A stretch of DNA of 10,727 nucleotides from Bacteriovorax stolpii (GTDB taxonomy: Bacteria > Bdellovibrionota > Bacteriovoracia > Bacteriovoracales > Bacteriovoracaceae), in contig CAMDDI010000108.1 of the NCBI GenBank assembly GCA_945890905.1, positions 1 to 10,727 on the forward strand. Direction: 5' to 3'. A model generated the notes under the pieces. It worked only from the letters and a program-made list of their open reading frames with translations, made no database searches and was not told where the DNA came from. The first letter of the stretch is position 1; each line of letters opens with the position of its first letter. Shown one piece after another: positions 1 to 4,319 of this stretch. A program made the position numbers and the translations under genes.

Positions 1-219
1 CTTCGCTATCTCTATGAGCAAGGAGTAAAGGTCACTCTCAATTCTGACGATCCCCATATCATGAACATTAGTCTCACTCATGAATATGAAGTTGCGGCCA
101 AAAAATTAGGGATTCAAAAAGAGCAGTTTGTTCAAATGAACAAGTGGGCACTAGAGAAGAGCTTTCTTCCCCAAGAAATCAAACAAGATTTAAAGAAAAA
201 AATTAGCGAATTTCGGTGA
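1..219 (+). CDS. Adenosine/adenine deaminase family protein, C-terminal fragment
   Basis: This is the last 72 codons of a gene that begins before the window, read in frame 1 to a TGA at 217-219. The fragment contains the motif VTLNSDDP (residues 11-18 of the fragment) followed by SLTHEY. This matches the end of the metal-dependent adenosine deaminase fold, where the two consecutive aspartates bind zinc and act in catalysis. Members hydrolyse adenosine (or adenine) to inosine (or hypoxanthine) in purine salvage in the cytoplasm. The tail (MNKWALEKSFL and a lysine-rich end) is also typical of the family. The gene converges on the SPOR-domain gene and overlaps its 3' end by 17 bases, with no obvious terminator between them. 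Adenosine and adenine deaminase cannot be told apart from this fragment. Confidence 0.85.
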   Translation, partial: LRYLYEQGVKVTLNSDDPHIMNISLTHEYEVAAKKLGIQKEQFVQMNKWALEKSFLPQEIKQDLKKKISEFR

Positions 220-814
220 TCACGTGATCTTGTCCAGAAAACAGACTTTGCTCGGCCTTAATGTAACCTTTGGCCTCATCAACAGAGTTGAATAATCCTA
301 AACTCACACGATACCAGGTACCCTTGCCTTCAATTTTTACTTCATTAATGATGGGATTATAACCACGAACCGTGAACCCTTCAGCAAATTGCTTGGCCTC
401 ATCAGCAGTATTATAAGAACCTAATTGGATTGTATATTTACCTGCAGTGGTACTTTGGTTGGCCGCTTTAGGCGCAGCCACTCCTGCTTCAGTTTTGGCC
501 GGAGTATCTTCAGAAGAAAACTTTTCAAGCTCATCAGATAATCTATTTTTAGATTCATCCATCAGTTTTTTTAATTTTTCTTCATCACTTAATTTTGAAT
601 CTTCACTCACAGTTACGTCAGCATCTTCTTCAACAGTTGATTTTAATTCAACAGTTTTTACATCCGACTCTTGAACTCCACCTGCTGCAAAACCCAGTTT
701 CTTTCCTAACTGAATTCCCAAGGTGAAACTTGTGATGATTAGGATCACCATCAAGATCAAAATAAGGACGATTTCTTTTTTTTCAAAAATGATAACTTTG
801 TTGTTTTCTTCCAT
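203..814 (-). CDS. SPOR-domain membrane protein
   Basis: This 203-residue protein has one N-terminal membrane anchor (about residues 14-36, preceded by charged EKKE) and a long acidic and Ser/Thr-rich linker (about 48-122). A C-terminal SPOR domain spans about 126-203, with the two repeats starting YTIQLGSYNTADEA and WYRVSLGLFNSVDEA. SPOR domains bind denuded glycan strands of septal peptidoglycan, so the protein is probably an inner-membrane protein with a periplasmic domain acting at division sites or wall-remodelling sites (inference from the family). It resembles FtsN or DedD in architecture, but the linker is not diagnostic. The ATG at 812-814 has no Shine-Dalgarno, and a promoter-like -10 ends six bases before it, so the mRNA may be leaderless. 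The 3' end overlaps the deaminase gene. Confidence 0.85.
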   Translation of the reverse strand: MEENNKVIIFEKKEIVLILILMVILIITSFTLGIQLGKKLGFAAGGVQESDVKTVELKSTVEEDADVTVSEDSKLSDEEKLKKLMDESKNRLSDELEKFSSEDTPAKTEAGVAAPKAANQSTTAGKYTIQLGSYNTADEAKQFAEGFTVRGYNPIINEVKIEGKGTWYRVSLGLFNSVDEAKGYIKAEQSLFSGQDHVITEIR

Positions 815-820
815 GTCATT

Positions 821-849
821 ATTTTAAGGGCTTACCTCATATCGCGCAA
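821..849 (-). promoter_or_regulatory. Putative sigma70 promoter of the SPOR gene (leaderless configuration)
   Basis: On the minus strand, TTGCGC (844-849) is followed after 17 bases by TAAAAT (821-826). The -10 matches TATAAT at 5 of 6 positions and the -35 at 3 of 6. Six bases separate the -10 from the ATG at 814, so the expected start of transcription is the A of the start codon itself. Confidence 0.45.
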
Positions 850-890
850 AGCTTTTTCTCTTCCGAACAAATTAGTCAGTCTTTATCCCT

Positions 891-907
891 CAGGCTATCC
901 ACTTGCT
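891..907 (+). promoter_or_regulatory. Putative sigma54-type (-24/-12) promoter of the Flp pilus operon
   Basis: The segment CAGGCTATCCACTTGCT has GG at 893-894 and GC at 905-906, exactly ten bases between them as in -24/-12 promoters. The -12 element TTGCT matches fully, while the -24 element is AGGC rather than TGGC. Transcription would start near 917, giving a leader of about 30 bases before the Flp pilin ATG. No better sigma70 promoter was seen in 815-946. Pilin genes in several bacteria use sigma54, which fits, but no activator site was identified. Confidence 0.4.
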
Positions 908-946
908 CCCCTCAAGGTTAAACCTCTCGAAGCCAAAGGAGGCACT

Positions 947-1117
947 ATGAAAAGATTCGTTCAAAACGATAAAGGCCAAGGAATCATGGAATACGTCATC
1001 ATCTCAAGTCTAGTGGGGATTTGTTGTTTAGTGGCCATGAAGCAGTTTGGTGACATTGTTAAGGGTAGAGTTGAAGAAATGAAAGACCAGATTAAGACCC
1101 AAATCGCGAATAAGTAA
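947..1117 (+). CDS. flp: Flp-type prepilin (Tad pilus major subunit)
   Basis: This 56-residue ORF starts at an ATG with a near-perfect Shine-Dalgarno AAGGAGG (936-942) four bases upstream. The protein has a short charged leader and then DKGQGIMEYVIISS. Cleavage by a Tad prepilin peptidase after Gly10 would leave Glu-Tyr at mature positions 5-6, the hallmark of Flp pilins (G|xxxxEY). A hydrophobic stretch (about 17-31) and a short, lysine-rich amphipathic C-terminus (IKTQIANK) complete the usual 50-60 residue Flp layout. It is the first gene of the operon and is followed three bases later by the next start codon. It would polymerise into the Tad/Flp fibre after export. A hairpin 62 bases after its stop may set its level relative to downstream genes. 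Confidence 0.93.
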   Translation: MKRFVQNDKGQGIMEYVIISSLVGICCLVAMKQFGDIVKGRVEEMKDQIKTQIANK

Positions 1118-1120
1118 TCT

Positions 1121-1399
1121 GTGAAGCTTGTTACCTTAACCTTAAGTCTCACTATTCTCATTACATTGATGATCGAAGCCGTAGCTTTTCACAAAGCTAC
1201 GGTTTGTCGCCAAGAGGCTTGGCGTGAATCCCTGATCCTCAAAACTCGCTCCCTTCTCGATAATAGCAAGCCCTACGACCGAAGCATTCTATTAAACTGC
1301 CACGTTCACATCACACGCACTCAAGATTCTATCTACTGGCAGCGACTCCCGAGCTTAAACCGCCACGATTTTCTTATAAACCTTAGGGGCACACTGTGA
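1121..1399 (+). CDS. Small membrane-anchored protein of the Tad operon, unknown function
   Basis: This predicted 92-residue protein starts at GTG 1121, three bases after the Flp pilin stop. It has no clear Shine-Dalgarno, so it probably depends on coupling to flp translation. Residues about 2-22 are hydrophobic (TLTLSLTILITLMIEAVAF). The rest is polar and moderately basic with two cysteines (about 29 and 59). No prepilin cleavage motif is visible, and I do not recognise the family. Its stop overlaps the next GTG in a GTGA arrangement, which supports it being a real operon member. It sits where Tad operons often carry minor pseudopilins or assembly proteins, so a role in pilus assembly at the inner membrane is plausible but only inferred from position. 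A strong hairpin lies inside its 5' codons. Confidence 0.65.
   Translation: MKLVTLTLSLTILITLMIEAVAFHKATVCRQEAWRESLILKTRSLLDNSKPYDRSILLNCHVHITRTQDSIYWQRLPSLNRHDFLINLRGTL
1179..1205 (+). promoter_or_regulatory. 10-bp stem, 4-base loop hairpin downstream of flp (possible attenuator or mRNA-stabilising structure)
   Basis: CCGTAGCTTT (1179-1188) pairs perfectly with AAAGCTACGG (1193-1202) across a TCAC tetraloop and is followed by TTTG. The U-tract is too short for full termination. Its position 62 bases after the pilin stop, inside the next gene, fits partial attenuation or protection of the flp message against 3' decay. Confidence 0.5.
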
Positions 1400-1992
1400 A
1401 CCAGAAAGGTGAAGTGACCATACTGAGCTGTCTGGCCATCGTGGCCCTGTCGGGACTAATGATTTTATGCTCTCTTGAGCTCCAGAAAAACTATCGACTG
1501 ATGGAAAAGCGCAGCCAACTCTTTCTATGTACTAAAGAAGCTAAGGGCGAGCTCGGTCTCTATATGAAATTCATGGGCCGAACCAACTGGGGAATAAAAA
1601 ATGCCAGGCGGGCTGCTTTGATTGCTCTTTTTATACCTGGTCTGCAAGGAGCTGCTTCTGAAGCCGAGAAAGTGCGTAAGGTACTTATTACACTCCAAAA
1701 TCTCAAGCTCGTTTCTTATCTGAAAACTCTCACTTCCATGCGCCAAAAAGGGTGTTCCCTTGATCCCCGGATGTTTATAACTCCATTCGAACTGAGTGCA
1801 AGTGGATATCTTCGTCACACAAACGGAGCTGCCAAGTTAAGGAACGCCCAATGGTCTTATCAATTTTTAAGCATGCCCTATCTTCTGAGTCTCGAAGTGG
1901 ATTCAGCTGGCTTCGAGAATGTCACTCCCAAAATAAAAATAACCGCAGCGGAGAAGCTGGGGAAGTTCTCCTCCCTCTTGTCGTCACGCTGA
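1396..1992 (+). CDS. TadG/TadE-like pseudopilin candidate
   Basis: This 198-residue protein starts with GTG 1396 overlapping the previous stop (GTGA), a sign of translational coupling. The N-terminus has the layout MNQKGEVTILSCLAIVAL: a very short leader, Gly5-Glu6-Val, then a hydrophobic helix to about residue 27, followed by a basic polar stretch. This resembles the N-terminal segment of TadG/TadE-family pseudopilins (G-x-V-x-I-L pattern), which are processed by the prepilin peptidase and join the Tad pilus base. The remaining 150 residues have no motif I recognise. The assignment rests on the N-terminus and operon position. It could instead be an ordinary single-pass membrane protein. The last 142 bases are also read in another frame by the next gene. 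Confidence 0.65.
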   Translation: MNQKGEVTILSCLAIVALSGLMILCSLELQKNYRLMEKRSQLFLCTKEAKGELGLYMKFMGRTNWGIKNARRAALIALFIPGLQGAASEAEKVRKVLITLQNLKLVSYLKTLTSMRQKGCSLDPRMFITPFELSASGYLRHTNGAAKLRNAQWSYQFLSMPYLLSLEVDSAGFENVTPKIKITAAEKLGKFSSLLSSR

Positions 1993-2117
1993 TGCTGGGA
2001 AGCTCCCTCTTCAGCGCTCTCTTCTGGCTCAATAAGCATTACGAACATAAGACTAAGGAGCATCTAAGTGATTTCCAAACTCGTTGGAACAATCTTGAAA
2101 AAAAATACCAAGACTAA
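1851..2117 (+). CDS. Second small pseudopilin-like protein of the Tad operon
   Basis: This is an 88-residue frame starting at ATG 1851, which has AAGGA (1839-1843) seven bases upstream. It has a polar segment of about 37 residues, then GEAGEVLLPLVVTLMLGS (34-51), a hydrophobic helix to about 60, and a charged, coiled-coil-like tail (NKHYEHKTKEHL to the end). The GEV plus hydrophobic helix plus charged helix pattern repeats that of the preceding gene, so I infer a TadG/TadE-like minor pilin, possibly cleaved after Gly37. The only standard start upstream of the GEV motif is 1851, which forces a 142-base out-of-frame overlap with the previous gene. Initiation at ATG 1992 (sharing TGATG with that gene's stop) would remove the motif and leave 41 residues. 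The 3' end overlaps the next gene by 50 bases. Confidence 0.55.
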   Translation: MVLSIFKHALSSESRSGFSWLRECHSQNKNNRSGEAGEVLLPLVVTLMLGSSLFSALFWLNKHYEHKTKEHLSDFQTRWNNLEKKYQD

Positions 2118-2496
2118 AGTCTGGTGGATGAAATTGGGACTCGCTCTCATTCTCTCCAACATTTTTTTCTTTGTTCTCTTTTCAGGTAAAGAAACTGAAG
2201 CATCTCCCCTGCCTCAAGCAGCTGCTAACCATGTAGAAGTTCAGCTCATCGCTCAGCTCTCTACTCCCTTTGTGGAAGGGAAGAAAGTTTTACTGGTTCA
2301 CCGTGGGAGTGGAGCGAGTATTACGGGAGTCTTGAAAGCTTATCAGGCTGAAGCCGGAATTCATGTGGTGAGCGTTCACGAAAATGAGGCTAATCAAATT
2401 TTTCAGCACGAGCATTGGGAGATTCTCCCTTATATAAAAAATTTAAGTTTCAAACGCCGACACACTCAGGGAGCAACTCATGAAATACGTTATTAG
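2068..2496 (+). CDS. Membrane-anchored protein in the CpaB/RcpC position of the Tad operon
   Basis: The frame encodes 142 residues from GTG 2068, with AAGGAG (2055-2060) seven bases upstream; this start overlaps the previous gene by 50 bases. A basic N-terminus (KKNTKTK) precedes one membrane segment (about 21-40). A periplasmic domain follows with beta-rich stretches such as VEVQLIAQLSTPF and EGKKVLLVHRGSGASITGVL. The order ahead of the secretin is that of CpaB/RcpC, a periplasmic protein that cooperates with the secretin in Flp export. The EGKKVLLV stretch is reminiscent of the strand after the SAF domain. The protein is much shorter than typical CpaB (usually above 230 residues), so this is either a reduced version or a different protein in the same slot. 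It overlaps the next gene by 17 bases. Confidence 0.6.
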   Translation: MISKLVGTILKKNTKTKVWWMKLGLALILSNIFFFVLFSGKETEASPLPQAAANHVEVQLIAQLSTPFVEGKKVLLVHRGSGASITGVLKAYQAEAGIHVVSVHENEANQIFQHEHWEILPYIKNLSFKRRHTQGATHEIRY

Positions 2497-2764
2497 TTTT
2501 TTTATCACCATGAATGTGATGGCCTCACCCATTCACGTCTATCACGAAATGGAACTCACACGTGCTCAAAGTGTAAAAGATATTTTCACTAGCGAGTATC
2601 AAGTGCCCGATGATCTGATTGCATTAAAAGAAGTGCCAGCATGTGATGAATTAAAAGTGAAAGGAAAGCTTGATCTGTGCCTCAAAAAAAACGGAGACCT
2701 TTTAGTGGTCTCCGTTGATCGAGGATTCATTAACGAATCTCTTAAAATCTTTCGTGCCCCATAG
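2480..2764 (+). CDS. Small exported protein of the Tad operon, unknown function
   Basis: This 94-residue protein starts at ATG 2480, with GGAG (2470-2473) six bases upstream. The first 16 or so residues (MKYVISFFITMNVMAS) look like a signal peptide. The mature part is about 78 residues with two cysteines (about 55 and 67) that could form a periplasmic disulphide. I do not recognise the family. It lies directly before the secretin gene, so a pilotin-like or secretin-accessory role is conceivable but unproven. Its 3' codons (2684-2715) also form the intrinsic terminator of the antisense basic-protein gene, so this DNA has two constraints. The stop TAG at 2762-2764 overlaps a strong AGGAG (2763-2767) placed four bases before ATG 2772. 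Confidence 0.65.
   Translation: MKYVISFFITMNVMASPIHVYHEMELTRAQSVKDIFTSEYQVPDDLIALKEVPACDELKVKGKLDLCLKKNGDLLVVSVDRGFINESLKIFRAP
2684..2715 (-). terminator. Intrinsic terminator of the antisense basic-protein gene
   Basis: Read on the minus strand, ACGGAGACC (complement of 2707-2715) and GGTCTCCGT (complement of 2691-2699) form a perfect 9-bp stem with a 7-base loop, followed by a run of eight T (complement of 2684-2691). It begins 61 bases after the stop of the basic-protein gene. On the plus strand no T-run follows the hairpin, so it is directional. It lies entirely inside the plus-strand exported-protein gene. Confidence 0.85.
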
Positions 2765-2776
2765 GAGCCTTATGAA

Positions 2777-3001
2777 TTACTTAGTTGTTTTTGCAGCAGC
2801 TTTAGCTTTCGGAGCAGCTTTTGCTTTTGGAGCAGCAGCAGTCTTAGGAGCAGCAGCTTTAGTTGCTTTAGGAGCGCCATCTTCATGGACAGCAAACTTA
2901 GGTGTAGTCCCTTTGTTTCTGTTAGCAGCTTTTCTCTTAGCACCCATTGCTCTGTGTTTAGCTTTACGACGATTTTCTGTAACTGCGGTTCTTGAAGCCA
3001 T
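2777..3001 (-). CDS. Small basic histone H1-like protein with Ala/Lys/Pro-rich tail
   Basis: This is a 74-residue, strongly basic protein. Residues 1-42 form a basic head (ENRRKAKHRAMGAKRKAANR, then GTTPKFAVHEDG). Residues 43-74 are a low-complexity tail of APKxxA-type hexapeptides resembling the C-terminal tail of eukaryotic H1 and bacterial H1-like proteins. It probably binds nucleic acid and may compact the nucleoid; this is inferred from composition. The ATG at 2999-3001 has GGGAGA about six bases upstream, a TTGACA/TACATT promoter lies about 50 bases upstream, and a strong terminator follows. These independent signals show that this strand is the expressed one despite the open secretin frame opposite. 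It is unrelated to its pilus neighbours. A ribosome-associated or RNA-binding role is an alternative. Confidence 0.85.
   Translation of the reverse strand: MASRTAVTENRRKAKHRAMGAKRKAANRNKGTTPKFAVHEDGAPKATKAAAPKTAAAPKAKAAPKAKAAAKTTK
2796..2873 (-). repeat. 18-bp imperfect tandem repeats coding the H1-like tail
   Basis: Four units beginning GCAGC and ending in GGA on the plus strand lie at 2796-2813, 2814-2831, 2832-2849 and 2850-2873 (18, 18, 18 and 24 bases). They encode the APK-type hexapeptides of the basic tail. Because the unit is a multiple of three, copy-number change would keep both the basic-protein frame and the opposing secretin frame open. Confidence 0.7.
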
Positions 3002-3038
3002 AAATATCTCCCAATTAAAAACTTACGATTTATCAGTT

Positions 3039-4319
3039 TTGAAGCTCCTCAATGTAACTACTAGGGTTTTGTTTGTCAAAGTGTTCCTCCTATTGCCAGG
3101 TGCAGCATATTCTCAGGTCTCTCCTTCGGATATCGTCTTGGCAAAGGGTGAACAGAAGGAACTGAGCTTTGTAGGTCTTAAAAATTTCTCCGTGGGCAAC
3201 CCCGAGGTAATCTCTTATAAGCTAATGCCTAAAACCGGTAAACTTTTAGTGAAGGGTAAAAAGGTTGGCTTCACGGATGTGGTGGTCTGGACCAAAAATG
3301 GCAAAGAAACCTTAAGCCTCTATGTCCTCTCAAAACAGAAATTCCTCAAAACCTTCCAATTGGCCGACGCTCTCAAAAATCTCAATCTAGTCATTGATAT
3401 TAAAGGGCCAGTCATGACCGCTTCGGGAATTTTGAGTGATTTCTCTGATTATCTCTACCTTCAAAAAATTAAATCTCAGTTCCAAGACCAGGTATTTTTC
3501 AAGATTAGTCTCGAAGCCGGTCTCCGAAACCATATCGTAGGACAAATTTATAAAAAGCTTTATGCCAATGGTTTTTCATCAGTCACTTGCCAGGCAGATT
3601 GGCTGGATATCATGTGTTTTTATGAAGGAAATGATAATCCCAATCTATTAAAGCAGCTTGCTACGTTTTACCGTGTTTCCTTTATTCAGCAGGACTCCCG
3701 GCTAAAACATAAAAATTACACCCTTAAATTAAAACTCATCCAGCTTGAGAGAATGGATGGCCTTGAAATTCACATGGGGCTTGATAAACTCCAGGCCTCA
3801 GTCAAAGATCTTTTTGTGGATGGAATTCGAAAGCTCATCGACAATAACTCAGTTCTCCTGCAGCAGTCTCGTATGGATTTATCATCCCTGGCTGAACCCG
3901 AGATGGTGGTTAACATCAACACCCCTCAAATTGTTGAAATCGGCTCACAAATTCCCTATCAAAATATTGCTCAACAGGGGGCGACAGTGATTGCACCTAT
4001 TGACTGGCGTTTTGCAGGTCTTCGGATTAAAACTAAAATTTCTGAGTCTTACGGCAAGCTTCTCTTAGAATATGAAACCGAATTTTCTCGTCCTGTGGAT
4101 AAGGCCATTAGCGGAAGCAAAGAGATCTCCTCCATCCTTCTAGAAATTGGCGTGCCTATGAAAATTTTCCAAATCGGTTTTCAGACTTCTGATAAATCTC
4201 AGAAAGGAATTCCTTTTTTATCTGAAATTCCGATTCTCAAGCATCTTTTTGAATCAAAATCAGACCAGAAAACTTATAAGCAGATTTATGGCTATGTTGT
4301 TTTAGAAGAGGTTCAATAA
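3039..4319 (+). CDS. CpaC/RcpA-like secretin of the Tad pilus
   Basis: This gene encodes the outer-membrane channel subunit for the Flp fibre. From TTG 3039 the 426-residue protein begins MKLLNVTTRVLFVKVFLLLP and has a signal peptide with likely cleavage after AYS (25). The pilus-secretin N-domain follows (about 28-100, including SVGNPEV and KLLVKGKKVGFTDVVVW), then a BON-like middle. The C-terminal secretin domain ends with GIPFLSEIPILKHLF (390-404), the usual signature before the last strands. I chose 3039 because it gives a coherent signal peptide and family-like length. It has no Shine-Dalgarno. TTG 3069 is a shorter alternative. ATG 2772 with AGGAG (2763-2767) is in frame and would give 515 residues with a very hydrophobic 89-residue extension read opposite the basic-protein gene. 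The stop overlaps the ATPase start (TAATG). Confidence 0.85.
   Translation: MKLLNVTTRVLFVKVFLLLPGAAYSQVSPSDIVLAKGEQKELSFVGLKNFSVGNPEVISYKLMPKTGKLLVKGKKVGFTDVVVWTKNGKETLSLYVLSKQKFLKTFQLADALKNLNLVIDIKGPVMTASGILSDFSDYLYLQKIKSQFQDQVFFKISLEAGLRNHIVGQIYKKLYANGFSSVTCQADWLDIMCFYEGNDNPNLLKQLATFYRVSFIQQDSRLKHKNYTLKLKLIQLERMDGLEIHMGLDKLQASVKDLFVDGIRKLIDNNSVLLQQSRMDLSSLAEPEMVVNINTPQIVEIGSQIPYQNIAQQGATVIAPIDWRFAGLRIKTKISESYGKLLLEYETEFSRPVDKAISGSKEISSILLEIGVPMKIFQIGFQTSDKSQKGIPFLSEIPILKHLFESKSDQKTYKQIYGYVVLEEVQ
3051..3079 (-). promoter_or_regulatory. Sigma70-type promoter of the antisense basic-protein gene
   Basis: On the minus strand a consensus -35 TTGACA (3074-3079) is separated by exactly 17 bases from TACATT (3051-3056), a 4 of 6 match to TATAAT. 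Transcription would start near 3044, giving a leader of about 43 bases containing the GGGAGA ribosome binding site. The promoter lies inside the secretin's signal-peptide codons. Confidence 0.65.

Noticed and set aside
218..229. Perfect 12-bp palindrome GATCACGTGATC at the converging gene ends
   Set aside because: A handful of 12-bp palindromes are expected by chance in 10 kb; it has no loop or T-run, so it is not a terminator.
447..674. Serine-rich plus-strand open frame opposite the SPOR gene
   Set aside because: It is the complement of the acidic low-complexity linker of the SPOR protein and has no ribosome site.
961..1161. Minus-strand 66-codon open frame over the flp gene
   Set aside because: The plus strand has a perfect Shine-Dalgarno and a clear Flp pilin; the antisense frame has no motif or initiation signal.
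3745..3990. Plus-strand 81-codon frame inside the secretin gene
   Set aside because: It is an alternate frame of a well-supported secretin domain with no recognisable product.
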